In this document: piece by piece, positions 51,050 to 58,970 of the stretch | Layout of the letters: each line of letters begins with the position of its first letter | How positions within the stretch are numbered: position 1 is the first letter of the stretch | Assembly (NCBI GenBank): GCA_016195915.1 | Contig: JACPYS010000010.1 | Location: 1-60,229, forward strand | Direction: 5' to 3' | From: Betaproteobacteria bacterium | GTDB taxonomy: Bacteria; Pseudomonadota; Gammaproteobacteria; Burkholderiales; SG8-39 | DNA: 60,229 bases | Notes under the pieces: model-generated | What the model was told of the DNA's origin: nothing | What the model saw: the letters and a program-made list of their open reading frames with translations, nothing else | Databases searched by the model: none | Program-made: the position numbers and the translations under genes

Positions 51050-52210
51050 CTAGTTCCGGTAGATGATCGAGCTCGCCACGTGCGCGCGGCAGATGTACTG
51101 GATGATGCGAGCGTCCTCAACCTGCCGCGCTCCGCATGCGCCGCGCAACTGCCGGACCGCTTCCACCTGGTGCAGCCAGCCCTGCATGTAGCTCTCGGAG
51201 AGGTGCCCGCCGTGCGTGTTCACGGGCAGTTCCCCGCCGAGCTCGATGCGCCCGTTCTGCGTGAAGTCCCCGGCCTCGCCGGGCTTGCAGAAGCCGAAGT
51301 TCTCGAGCGAGATCCAGACGTTGATCGAGAAGCTGTCGTAGATCATCAGCGCGTCCACGTCGTCGCGCGAGATGCCGGCCATGCCGTAGGCCATCTCGGC
51401 GGCCTTCGGCATCGTGTCGCGCCACAGCGTCGTGTTCGGCATCGAGGAATTGCGATAGGTGTCCTGGCGCCCGATGCCCGAGATGTACGCGGGCTTTTGC
51501 TTCAGGTCGCGCGCCCGGTCGGCTGTCGTCATGATCAGTGCGACGCCGCCGTCGTTGATCAGGCAGTAATCGTACAGGTGCAGCGGCTCGCAGACATAGC
51601 GCGACTGCTGGTGCTCCTCCACGCCGAGCGGCTGCCTCATGATCGCGAGGGGATTCAACATCGCGTGCTTGCGCTGCGCGACGGCCACCGCGGCGAGCTG
51701 CCGGCTGGTGGTGCCGTATTCGTCGAAATGCATGCGCGTCTGGAACGCGCTGGCTGCGCCGGGCGAGGTCAGGCCGTAGTAGAAGAACGCGTTGGCGTAC
51801 TCCTGCCCGGGGTTGTAGACGGTCATCCCGCCGAACTTCCTTCCTTCCGCGCGCGAGCTGTTGCCGTAGATGAGGGCGACGTTGTTGCACATGCCGCTTG
51901 CGAGCAGCATCGCGGCGTGGTGGATGAGCACGCCCGTGGCGGGTCCGCCGATGGAGAAATTCGCGCCAAGCGTCGGATCGAGCCCCAGCATTTCCCCCAT
52001 GCGCACGAAACTGATGTTGCCGGGCCCCTGCACGATCAGCCCGTCGATGTCCTGCTTGCACAGGCCGCAATCGTCGAGCGCGGCGCGAAATGCCTGCAGC
52101 CCGAGCGTGTACTGGTCCACCTCGGGGAAATTTCCCTGCGGCGAGGCGCCCACGCCGACGATCGCCGTCGCGTCGCGCAAGGCCCTGAGCCGATCGATCT
52201 TGTTTTGCAT
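51050..52210 (-). CDS. Thiolase-like acetyl-CoA acetyltransferase (DUF35 partner)
   Basis: This 386-residue protein of the lipid-transfer/thiolase group has ATAIVGVGASPQGNFPEVDQ, GANFSIGGPATGVLIHHAAM and GGHLSESYMQGWLHQVEAVR, with the C-terminal His region (NTHGGHL). The canonical thiolase nucleophilic Cys near residue 90 is not at the usual motif: SIGGPATG replaces GxxCxSG. It may therefore act as a scaffold or a retro-aldolase-type partner of DUF35 rather than a true thiolase. ATG 52210 is chosen over upstream frames. Operon leader. Confidence 0.82.
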   Translation of the reverse strand: MQNKIDRLRALRDATAIVGVGASPQGNFPEVDQYTLGLQAFRAALDDCGLCKQDIDGLIVQGPGNISFVRMGEMLGLDPTLGANFSIGGPATGVLIHHAAMLLASGMCNNVALIYGNSSRAEGRKFGGMTVYNPGQEYANAFFYYGLTSPGAASAFQTRMHFDEYGTTSRQLAAVAVAQRKHAMLNPLAIMRQPLGVEEHQQSRYVCEPLHLYDYCLINDGGVALIMTTADRARDLKQKPAYISGIGRQDTYRNSSMPNTTLWRDTMPKAAEMAYGMAGISRDDVDALMIYDSFSINVWISLENFGFCKPGEAGDFTQNGRIELGGELPVNTHGGHLSESYMQGWLHQVEAVRQLRGACGARQVEDARIIQYICRAHVASSIIYRN

Positions 52211-52348
52211 GGCAAACCGCAATCCGCTGGTTCGAGCAAGTAAGACCGCTCGATCCGGCATTTTAAGGTGCAGACGGTTGCGGCGTGCAGCACAAGGCCG
52301 GACAATGAATCCGGCTCTCGCTTCGACCGTCCACGCCACGGAGAACTC

Positions 52349-53338
52349 ATGCGCAATCACGCATCGTCACTGCTTGTTCCGCTCCTGATCCTTTGCGCGT
52401 CCGCCACCGTGTGCCAGGCACAGCCGGCGGCGAAGGCGGACGCCTACCCGGTCAAGCCGGTCCGCATGATCCTCGGCTTTCCCGCGGGCGGTTCGGTCGA
52501 CATCGCCGCGCGCATCATCGGCCCCAGGCTCTCGGAGCGGCTGGGCCAGCAAGTGATCGTCGACAACCGGCCCGGCTCGACCGGCAACATCGCCGCCGAG
52601 CTCGCCGCAAAGGCGGCGCCCGACGGATACACGCTGTACATGGCCACCTCCGTCAACGCGGTGAGCATGAGCCTGTTCAAGAGCCTGCCCTATCACCCCG
52701 TGAAGGACTTCGATCCGGTGTCGCTGTGCGTGACGACCTCCTACATGCTCGTCGTCAATCCCGGCGTGCCGGCGAAATCCGTGCAGGAACTCGTCGCGCT
52801 CGCGAAAGCAAAGCCCGGAACGCTCAACTATGCGACCACCGGCAACGGCAGTCCGGCGCACCTCTCGGCCGAACTGCTCAAGCTGATGGCCGGCATCAAC
52901 CTCGTCCACGTTCCCTACAAGGGCGGACCGCAGGCCACCACCGACCTCCTCGGCGGGCAGGTGCAGCTCACTTTTTCCAACATCCCCAGCGTCCTGCCGC
53001 ACGTCAAGTCGGAAAAGCTGCGCGCGCTCGCCGTCACCAGCGCGCAACGCACGCCGCTCGCGCCGAACCTGCCGACCGTAGCCGAGTCGGGCTATCCGGG
53101 TTTCGAAGTGCTCTCCTGGTACGGCGTGATGGCCCCGAAGGGCACGCCGAAGCCCGTGATCGACCGGCTCAATGCGGAACTGGTCGGCGTTCTCGCCCTC
53201 GCGGACGTCAAGGAACAGCTCTCCGTGCAGGGCCTGGAAGCGGCTTCGAACTCCCCGCAGCAGTTCGCTGCATTCTTCGATTCCGAGATCGGCAAGTACG
53301 CCAAGCTGATCAAGGAGGCGAACATTCACGCGGATTGA
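52349..53338 (+). CDS. Tripartite tricarboxylate transporter receptor, Bug/TctC family
   Basis: This 329-residue periplasmic binding protein has a signal peptide (SLLVPLLILCASATVCQA) and family motifs YPVKPVRMILGFPAGGSVDI, RLGQQVIVDNRPGSTGNIAA, YKGGPQATTDLLGGQVQLTF and LPTVAESGYPGFEVLSWYGV. Bug proteins are hugely expanded in Betaproteobacteria. It captures a carboxylate for uptake or sensing; no TctAB pair is nearby. It is divergent from the thiolase operon, so the ligand may be the substrate activated there. Confidence 0.9.
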   Translation: MRNHASSLLVPLLILCASATVCQAQPAAKADAYPVKPVRMILGFPAGGSVDIAARIIGPRLSERLGQQVIVDNRPGSTGNIAAELAAKAAPDGYTLYMATSVNAVSMSLFKSLPYHPVKDFDPVSLCVTTSYMLVVNPGVPAKSVQELVALAKAKPGTLNYATTGNGSPAHLSAELLKLMAGINLVHVPYKGGPQATTDLLGGQVQLTFSNIPSVLPHVKSEKLRALAVTSAQRTPLAPNLPTVAESGYPGFEVLSWYGVMAPKGTPKPVIDRLNAELVGVLALADVKEQLSVQGLEAASNSPQQFAAFFDSEIGKYAKLIKEANIHAD

Positions 53339-53364
53339 CGAACGTCGAAATGGCCGTCTCGGGC

Positions 53365-53390
53365 TATAATGGTTCCATTATGGTTCCAAG
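53365..53390 (+). promoter_or_regulatory. TA promoter and direct-repeat operator
   Basis: TATAAT (53365-53370) is a consensus -10. ATGGTTCCA is repeated with an 11-bp period (from 53369 and 53380), one helical turn, just before the antitoxin start. This suits cooperative binding by the ribbon-helix-helix antitoxin. Confidence 0.6.
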
Positions 53391-53636
53391 GTGGCCGTGA
53401 TGCTCAACCTGACTCTCAAGAACATCCCGAACGACCTGCATGCGCGGCTCAAGGAAGCCGCCGAGAAGAACCGGCGCAGCTTGAACAGCGAGATTCTCAC
53501 CCGCCTCGAGGCCGAGTTCAGCGCGCCGGTCGTCGATTTCGCGGCTGAAGAACGGGAAATGCGCGAATTCGTCGCCAGGCTGCCGCGGGCCGATCACTCG
53601 AGAGTGAACCGCTACAAACGCCAGGGGCGGGCGTGA
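53391..53636 (+). CDS. Arc/FitA-type ribbon-helix-helix antitoxin
   Basis: This protein (81 residues from GTG 53391, or 78 from ATG 53400) opens with LNLTLKNIPNDLHARLKEAA, a ribbon-helix-helix dimer fold, followed by EKNRRSLNSEILTRLEAEFS and a tail that would wrap the toxin (AEEREMREFVARL). Its stop overlaps the PIN toxin start (GTGA). Upstream lie TATAAT and direct repeats, so autoregulation is likely. Confidence 0.85.
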   Translation: MAVMLNLTLKNIPNDLHARLKEAAEKNRRSLNSEILTRLEAEFSAPVVDFAAEEREMREFVARLPRADHSRVNRYKRQGRA

Positions 53637-54040
53637 TCGTTGTCGACAGCAACGTCGTCGCCTACTACGCGATCAACGGGCCGCTCACGGCGGCCGCGCA
53701 GCAAGTGCGGGCGCGGGATCCGGAGTGGCACGTGCCGGTGCTCTGGCGCTCCGAGATGCGCAGCATCCTTGCCGGCTACCTGCGCGACGGCACGCTTTCC
53801 GCGGCGCAGGTCGGGGGCGTCATGTCCGCCGCGGAAGAGGCCTGCGCCGGGCGGGAACACCGCGTGTCGAGCGAGACGGTGTTCGAGATCGTTGCCGGGA
53901 CCAGCCTGTCCGCCTACGACGCGGAATTCGTCGCACTCGCCCAAAGCCTGTCGGTACCGCTGGTGACGGCGGACAAGGCCGTGCTCAAGGCGTTTCCGGA
54001 GCGTGCGCTGACGATGCAGGCGTTCGCGGGAAAGGAATAA
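53633..54040 (+). CDS. PIN-domain toxin (FitB/VapC type)
   Basis: This 135-residue PIN-domain ribonuclease has VVDSNVVAYYAI, where the first Asp sits, a conserved Glu in WRSEMRSILAGYL, and SAYDAEFVALAQSLSVPLVT followed by ADKAVLKAFPE, giving the other acidic residues. GTG start. The companion antitoxin is directly upstream. Expected to degrade RNA when free. Four acidic residues of the PIN core are present. Confidence 0.87.
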   Translation: MIVVDSNVVAYYAINGPLTAAAQQVRARDPEWHVPVLWRSEMRSILAGYLRDGTLSAAQVGGVMSAAEEACAGREHRVSSETVFEIVAGTSLSAYDAEFVALAQSLSVPLVTADKAVLKAFPERALTMQAFAGKE

Positions 54041-54050
54041 GTTGGTGCCC

Positions 54051-54143
54051 ATGCAGTTTCGCGCGTTGCGCTCCGCCTCGCTGCCGTTGGCCGAGGCCGC
54101 TGGCTACTTGACCGACGAGGATGTGTTCCGCGACGTATTGTGA
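54051..54143 (+). pseudogene. Antitoxin C-terminal remnant
   Basis: A 30-codon frame ends LPLAEAAGYLTDEDVFRDVL, a tail typical of VapB/RelB-type antitoxins. The DNA-binding N terminus is missing. It is followed by a PIN remnant (54146-54259), so the two together look like a decayed second VapBC. Confidence 0.55.
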
Positions 54144-54145
54144 GG

Positions 54146-54259
54146 ATGGTTCCCGACACGAACGTACTGGCGCTTGCGGCCTCCGCCGAGCCGCTTGTCA
54201 CCGGCGACCAGGCGATGCTCGCGTTACGCAATCTTGCTGTTTTAGCTAATTCAGCATAA
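54146..54259 (+). pseudogene. Internally deleted PIN-domain toxin remnant
   Basis: The 37-residue frame opens MVPDTNVLALAAS (PIN start, with catalytic Asp) and jumps to AEPLVTGDQAMLALRNLAVL (late PIN segment with the VTGD acid). About 90 central codons are missing, so it is an in-frame deletion relic of a PIN toxin. Confidence 0.65.
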
Positions 54260-54269
54260 CCTGCACGGG

Positions 54270-54776
54270 ATGCAGACCGTGCGCGCCACCGACCTGAAGA
54301 ATCACCTCGGCGAGGTGCTCGCGCGCGTGGCCTTCGGCCCCGTGGCGATCCGGCGGCATGGCCGCGTGGTGGCGCTGCTGGTGCCGCCGCCGGCGGAAAA
54401 GAGCCACGGCCCCGGCCGGCAACCCGCCCGAGCGCCGCGCTGGAACCGGCGCGCCGAAGAGCGCGTCGTCAGACTTTGTGCCAGCGGCGACTTCCGGCCC
54501 TCACGCTGGCTGCGCGCGGGCGACGCACGAACCCTCGCCGGTGTCGCCACCATGCTCGCGTCCGAAACGGGCTTTGACCGGGCGCGCATGCTGGCCCTGG
54601 CGGAACGGCTGCATCCGGGCATGACCCAGCCGGCGGCATTCGGCCGCTGGCTCGCGCATGCGCCGGTACAAGCGGCACGCCTGTTGCCGATGCTGGCCGC
54701 GCGCGCGCGCAATCCCCCCGCCCGCGACAGCATCACCGCGAACCATGGCGGCAAGAAACCCGCCGCTGCGGCCTGA
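54270..54776 (+). CDS. Phd/YefM-like antitoxin with long extension
   Basis: This 168-residue protein begins MQTVRATDLKNHLGEVLARV and GPVAIRRHGRVVALLVPPPA, a Phd/YefM-type DNA-binding fold. Residues about 50-168 form an Arg/Ala-rich helical extension (TLAGVATMLASETGFDRARM, FGRWLAHAPVQAARLLPMLA). It overlaps the nucleotidyltransferase gene by 32 nt, so the two are a pair. Presumed antitoxin for the transferase; the extension likely neutralises it. Confidence 0.75.
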   Translation: MQTVRATDLKNHLGEVLARVAFGPVAIRRHGRVVALLVPPPAEKSHGPGRQPARAPRWNRRAEERVVRLCASGDFRPSRWLRAGDARTLAGVATMLASETGFDRARMLALAERLHPGMTQPAAFGRWLAHAPVQAARLLPMLAARARNPPARDSITANHGGKKPAAAA

Positions 54777-55341
54777 TCCAGTCTGGCTGAAGGCGTTCGC
54801 GACCATCATGTCGCGGATCGACGCCGCATTGGGAACAGACAAACCGAAGAAGCGGGTCGTCGCCTGCGTCGCCGGCGGCGCCGCCATGCATTTCTATACC
54901 GGCGCCCGCTACTCGCGCGACATCGACGCGAAGATCCTTGCGCGCGTGATGATCGATCCCCAGGAACTCCAGGTCGCTTATCGGGGCAGCGACGGCCGCG
55001 CCCGCCTGCTGTATTTCGATACCCAGTACAACGACCGTTTCGCGCTGCTGCACCAGGCCGCTTACGACGACGCGCGGCCCATCGACGTCGAGGGCGTCGA
55101 CAGTCGGCGGCTCGAAATCCGGCTGCTGACGCCGGTCGATCTTGCGGTATCGAAGCTCTCGCGCTTCAGCGAGCAGGGCCAGGAGGACATCCGGGAACTC
55201 GCCCGCCACGGCCTGATCAGCGCTGCCGCATTGCGCCGCCGGGCGAAGTCCGCGCTGCCGGACTATGTGGGGAATCTGAAGCGCATCCGGAATTCGATCG
55301 GCATCGCCGGCAGAATGGTCGATGAAATCGTCCGCCCGTAA
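54745..55341 (+). CDS. DUF6036-type nucleotidyltransferase (putative toxin)
   Basis: This 198-residue protein has a nucleotidyltransferase-like core: VVACVAGGAAMHFYTGARYS followed by RDIDAKI (Gly-Gly and the D-x-D pattern), then LLTPVDLAVSKLSRFSEQGQ and EDIRELARHGLISAAAL. It resembles DUF6036/AbiEii-like transferases that modify tRNA or other targets. The gene overlaps its partner by 32 nt, an unusually long coupling. ATG 54745 is chosen as the first start before the conserved core. Confidence 0.78.
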   Translation: MAARNPPLRPDPVWLKAFATIMSRIDAALGTDKPKKRVVACVAGGAAMHFYTGARYSRDIDAKILARVMIDPQELQVAYRGSDGRARLLYFDTQYNDRFALLHQAAYDDARPIDVEGVDSRRLEIRLLTPVDLAVSKLSRFSEQGQEDIRELARHGLISAAALRRRAKSALPDYVGNLKRIRNSIGIAGRMVDEIVRP

Positions 55342-55358
55342 CGCGGCGACCTGGGCAG

Positions 55359-55388
55359 GACGTCGAGATCGTCGATTACCACTCGTAG
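55359..55388 (+). pseudogene. HigB toxin C-terminal scar
   Basis: Ten codons read DVEIVDYHS-stop, the usual C-terminal end of HigB toxins (xVEIVDYH). They lie 8 bp before an intact higA. Nothing else of the toxin is visible, so the HigBA pair lost nearly all of higB, probably when the preceding module arrived. Confidence 0.6.
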
Positions 55389-55396
55389 GAGGCACA

Positions 55397-55696
55397 ATGG
55401 CCGCCAAGCTGCTCGAACCGATCCACCCCGGCGAAATCCTCTACGAGGAGTTCATGAAACCCATGGCGGTGAGCATCAACGCGCTCGCGCGCGAGATCGC
55501 CGTGCCGCCCAACCGCGTCAGCGACATCGTCGACGGCAAGCGTTCGATCACTGCCGACACCGCGCTGCGGCTTGGGAAGTATTTCGGGGTGTCCCCGGAG
55601 CTGTGGCTCGGGCTGCAGGTGGACTACGACCTGCGCGTTGCCAAGCGCACAACCTGGCTGAAGGTGGAACCGCGGGTGCGTGTCCACGCGGTGTAG
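55397..55696 (+). CDS. higA: Orphan HigA-family antitoxin
   Basis: This 99-residue protein of the addiction-module HigA family opens AAKLLEPIHPGEILYEEFMK and carries a helix-turn-helix (SINALAREIAVPPNRVSDIV, DGKRSITADTALRLGKYFGV) with the ending SPELWLGLQVDYDLRVAKRT. No toxin gene follows and only a 9-codon HigB tail precedes, so it is an orphan. GGAGG lies 6-7 nt before ATG 55397. Confidence 0.88.
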   Translation: MAAKLLEPIHPGEILYEEFMKPMAVSINALAREIAVPPNRVSDIVDGKRSITADTALRLGKYFGVSPELWLGLQVDYDLRVAKRTTWLKVEPRVRVHAV

Positions 55697-55771
55697 GGCG
55701 TGTCCAAGTTAGAGTACCGGCCGCGTTTTCGAGGGCGGCAATCGACAACGAAACGCCCTGATACCCGCCGC

Positions 55772-55857
55772 TTGGAATTCGGGTTCCCGGCCTTTATAAT
55801 GCAAACATACTTCCCCCCCGCCCGATCTGCCGCAAGGCCCGGGCGGGGTTATTGTTT
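55772..55857 (+). promoter_or_regulatory. Promoter and leader hairpin with U-tract before NYN gene
   Basis: TTGGAA (55772-55777), 17 bp, TATAAT (55795-55800) is a good sigma-70 promoter. A 9-bp perfect stem CCCCGCCCG/CGGGCGGGG (55816-55824 / 55840-55848) followed by TTATTGTTT resembles an intrinsic terminator. It sits between the promoter and the gene, which suggests attenuation. Confidence 0.6.
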
Positions 55858-55870
55858 CTAGGGGGCAACA

Positions 55871-56497
55871 ATGCCTGCCGAACCCCCAGTCAAGCGGACG
55901 ATTGCCTTTTTCGACGGCCAGAACCTTTTTCACTCCGCCAAATCCGCTTTTGGCTACACCTATCCGAACTACAACGTAAAGGTGCTTGCGCAGTCGATCT
56001 GCGCGGCGCGGGGTTGGCAACTCGATCAGGTCCGGTTCTACACCGGCGTGCCGGATTCAAGCGACAACGCGATGTGGAACGGCTTCTGGGCAGCCAAGCT
56101 GCTCGCCATGAGCCGCCAGGGAGTCTGGACATTTTCCCGGCCGCTGCGCTACCGGAACCAGACGGTCAAGCTTCCGGACGGCACGCTGCACGCATTTCTG
56201 GCGGCCGAAGAAAAGGGTGTCGATGTCCGGATCGCGCTCGACGTCATCCGCCTCGCGCACCGGCGGGACTATGACGTGGCCCTGGTATTCAGCCAGGATC
56301 AGGACTTGTCGGAAGTTGCCGCCGAAGTGCGGGCGATTTCGACGGAGCAGGAGCGCTGGATCAAGATGGCATCTGCGTTTCCCGTGAGTCCCGCGGCGCG
56401 TAACAAGCGCGGCATCAACAGCACGGATTGGATTACGATCGATCGCGCCGCGTATGACGCTTGCCTCGATCCGCGTGACTACCGTCCGAAGCGATAG
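55871..56497 (+). CDS. NYN-domain ribonuclease-like protein
   Basis: This 208-residue NYN-domain protein (PIN-like nuclease fold) has FFDGQNLFHSAKSAFGYTYP with the first Asp, EKGVDVRIALDVIRLA with the second, and DVALVFSQDQDLSEVAAEVR with the third and fourth acidic residues. These make a metal-dependent nuclease site. Such proteins act on RNA; its target is unknown. It lies in the defence island. A leader hairpin precedes it. Confidence 0.83.
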   Translation: MPAEPPVKRTIAFFDGQNLFHSAKSAFGYTYPNYNVKVLAQSICAARGWQLDQVRFYTGVPDSSDNAMWNGFWAAKLLAMSRQGVWTFSRPLRYRNQTVKLPDGTLHAFLAAEEKGVDVRIALDVIRLAHRRDYDVALVFSQDQDLSEVAAEVRAISTEQERWIKMASAFPVSPAARNKRGINSTDWITIDRAAYDACLDPRDYRPKR

Positions 56498-56501
56498 AAA
56501 C

Positions 56502-57602
56502 ATGTCCCTGAAACGCCCTAAAGGCCACCCCGGTACCCTCGTCGTCCTCGAGCACGACTCGAAGATCCTCAAGGGCAACCCGCTCGGCGATCCGCACGTG
56601 AGGAAGCTCGGCGTGTGGCTGCCGCCGCAGTACGACGCGAACCGCAGGTCGCGCTTTCTGGTGCTCTACGACCTCGTCGGTTTCACCGGCTCGGGGTTGT
56701 CGCACACCAACTGGAAGCCCTTCGGCGACAATGTCCCCGAGCGCGCCGCGCGCCTCATCCGCGAGCAGAAGATGGGGCCCGCGATCATCGTGTTTCCGGA
56801 CTGCTTCACCGCGCTCGGCGGCAACCAGTACGTCAACTCCTCCGCGATCGGCGACTACGCCGACTACCTCACGCGCGAGATCATCCCCTTCGTCGACCGC
56901 GAATTCCGCACCCTCGCGGCGCGCGAGCACCGCGGCTGCTTCGGCAAATCCTCGGGCGGCTACGGCGCGATCATCCACGGCATGAAGTACGCGAAGTACT
57001 GGGGCGCCATCGCCGACCACTCGGGGGATGCCTACTTCGACTTCGTCTACTGGCACGACTGGCCGAACACCCTCAACGAACTCGCCAAACACCGCGTGCC
57101 CAAGCGCAAAGCCGGCGCCTACGACGCGCGCCGCGAGGCGCACCGCAAGGGCCTCGCCGAAGGCAAGGACGATGGGCGCATCAAGCGCTTCCTTGCGCAC
57201 GTGTGGAAGAAGGAAAAGCTCTCGACGCAGGAAGGCCATTGCATCATGAACCTCTGCATGGCGGCGACCTACGACCCGGATCCCCGCGCGCCGCTAGGCT
57301 TTCGCATCCCGTTCAACGCCGAGTCGGGCGAAGTGATCGAAGAGCGCTGGCGCAACTGGCGCCGCCACGATCCGATTAACCTGGTCGCGAAGTACCGCGC
57401 CAACCTCAAGTCGCTGCGCGGCATCTACATCGATTGCGGCTGGCGCGACCAGTACCACATTCACTACGGCTCGCGCATCCTTTCGCGGCGCCTCGCCGAG
57501 GCGGACATCCGGCACCGCTACGAGGAGTTCGACGACGATCACTCCGACATCGACTACCGGATGGATGTTAGCTTGCCGTTCCTGTATAGGGCGCTGCGCT
57601 AG
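56502..57602 (+). CDS. Esterase D-type alpha/beta hydrolase (full copy)
   Basis: This 366-residue enzyme of the esterase D/enterochelin esterase type has the nucleophile in CFGKSSGGYGAI (GxSxG), DCGWRDQYHIHYG carrying the acid, and EEFDDDHSDIDYR carrying the His. It opens MSLKRPKGHPGTLVVLEHDS. The substrate is unknown. It lies 4 bp after the NYN gene. The first ~334 bp of its core (56526-56859) recur at 59896-60229 at about 94% identity. Confidence 0.85.
   Translation: MSLKRPKGHPGTLVVLEHDSKILKGNPLGDPHVRKLGVWLPPQYDANRRSRFLVLYDLVGFTGSGLSHTNWKPFGDNVPERAARLIREQKMGPAIIVFPDCFTALGGNQYVNSSAIGDYADYLTREIIPFVDREFRTLAAREHRGCFGKSSGGYGAIIHGMKYAKYWGAIADHSGDAYFDFVYWHDWPNTLNELAKHRVPKRKAGAYDARREAHRKGLAEGKDDGRIKRFLAHVWKKEKLSTQEGHCIMNLCMAATYDPDPRAPLGFRIPFNAESGEVIEERWRNWRRHDPINLVAKYRANLKSLRGIYIDCGWRDQYHIHYGSRILSRRLAEADIRHRYEEFDDDHSDIDYRMDVSLPFLYRALR
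56526..56859 (+). repeat. Esterase direct repeat, copy 1
   Basis: This segment recurs at 59896-60229, offset by 3,370 bp, with roughly 20 differences over 334 bp. The repeat pair encloses the AbiE-like operon and the HsdM start. Confidence 0.85.
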
Positions 57603-57842
57603 TTGCGGCTTGGTGCGGTTCGCTTGTCGTAGATAAGACTGCGTACGACGGTATCCATGTGGTTTGCGGCAATGCCCGGATCTGCATAGCTCCGGGGCTT
57701 ATTCTTGGGTGTTATGAAGAAAATCGTATTCATCTAAAATAATCAATAAGTTACACTGAAACGACACATACAGCGTTTGTTGAAAATATTAATTTAGCTG
57801 AAACAAGTTGATTTATTTCACTATAAATTGTATTTTCAACAA
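57603..57842. other. AT-rich 240-bp intergenic region
   Basis: The stretch has no ORF of note and is strikingly AT-rich after 57715 in an otherwise GC-rich window, which suggests horizontal origin of the AbiE-like operon that follows. A 13-bp inverted repeat is in it (next entry). Confidence 0.7.
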
Positions 57843-57843
57843 A
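57776..57843. promoter_or_regulatory. 13-bp inverted-repeat operator before AbiE-like operon
   Basis: TTTGTTGAAAATA (57776-57788) and TATTTTCAACAAA (57831-57843) are exact reverse complements 42 bp apart. AbiEi antitoxins are known to bind inverted repeats in their own promoter, so this is the likely operator. The second arm reaches the ATG at 57843. Confidence 0.65.
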
Positions 57844-58970
57844 TGCTGAAAAAGCTAAAGATTAGCGGAAAAGAGCTGGAGGAGCGGGCAATCGATCATA
57901 TGCGCCATCTCCTGGCGCCGTTGCCGATCGCTGCGAAGCGCCTGCAAATTGAGCAGCAACCATCGATCCACGGCCCACGGCCCGATTTCCTTGTAAATCT
58001 AGGGTCCGGAAGTGAGGGCTGGACTCTCGTATGCGAAGTAAAGAGCGACGGTCAGCCGAGGAACATTCGATACGCGGCGCTGCAGGTGCGGGACTACATG
58101 AGCCGTGGGCTCAAGAACCAACGCTTGTACCCGGTCGTCATCGCGCCCTACATTTCGCCAGCGTCGCAGGCAATCTGCAAGGAAATGGAAGTGGGTTACG
58201 CAGACCTCGCCGGCAACAGCCACCTTGCCTTTGGCGATATTTATGTCGATCGCCAGGTTGCCGAAAACCCGTTTCATCGGCGACGCGAGCAGCGATCATT
58301 GTTTTCACCGAAGTCCGCGCGCGTGCTCCGCGTGTTGCTGACCAATCTACTGCGGCCGTGGAAAGTGGAAGAACTTGCCCGGCGGTCGCGCGTCAGCTTC
58401 GGACTGGTCAGCAACGTGACGAGGATGCTCGTCGACAGGGAATTCGGCGCGGCAAAGCGGGGCGATATCCGGATCATCAGTCCATATAGGCTGCTGGAAG
58501 AGTGGGAATCGGCCTACGTTCCACTCCGATCCGTTCGCAAGCTCTGTTACACCGCATTGCACGGCCAAAAGCTGCAAGCCGCGATCGAGGAAGCGTTCGC
58601 TGTAAATGGATTCGCAAAGGCTCTGAGCGACGAACTGCCAAAGCTGCTGCTGTCGTCATTCTCGGCTGCCAGATGGCTTGCGCCGTACGCGCGGGTATCA
58701 GGCGAATATTTCTACGCGGATGAAGACGGAGAGCAAGTCCTGATCAACCATCTGAAACTTGAATCCGTATCCCGTGGCGAGAACGTGGTGGTGGACTGCC
58801 CGACGGACGACGGCGTCTACCTGGAAAACATCGAGCCCAAGCATGGAGTGCACTGCACCGGTCTCATTCAAACTTATCTCGATCTCCACGCAACCGGGGA
58901 ACGCGGGAAGGAAGCGGCGGTTCACCTCAGGGAGCAGAAGATCGATCCAACTTGGAAGGGCCTCGCGTGA
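57843..58970 (+). CDS. AbiEi-like type IV antitoxin with PD-(D/E)XK-like domain
   Basis: This 375-residue protein has an N-terminal segment PSIHGPRPDFLVNLGSGSEG and WTLVCEVKSDGQPRNIRYAA with the pattern D-(x)n-E-x-K of PD-(D/E)XK nucleases (about residues 45-80). A winged helix-turn-helix lies at about 165-225 (LRPWKVEELARRSRVSFGLV, SNVTRMLVDREFGAAKRGDI). The C-terminal region is AbiEi-like (residues 230-375). AbiEi proteins repress their own promoter and neutralise AbiEii. The nuclease-like domain is not usual in classical AbiEi. Its stop overlaps the AbiEii start. ATG 57843 is used; TTG 57828 would add five residues. Confidence 0.78.
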   Translation: MLKKLKISGKELEERAIDHMRHLLAPLPIAAKRLQIEQQPSIHGPRPDFLVNLGSGSEGWTLVCEVKSDGQPRNIRYAALQVRDYMSRGLKNQRLYPVVIAPYISPASQAICKEMEVGYADLAGNSHLAFGDIYVDRQVAENPFHRRREQRSLFSPKSARVLRVLLTNLLRPWKVEELARRSRVSFGLVSNVTRMLVDREFGAAKRGDIRIISPYRLLEEWESAYVPLRSVRKLCYTALHGQKLQAAIEEAFAVNGFAKALSDELPKLLLSSFSAARWLAPYARVSGEYFYADEDGEQVLINHLKLESVSRGENVVVDCPTDDGVYLENIEPKHGVHCTGLIQTYLDLHATGERGKEAAVHLREQKIDPTWKGLA

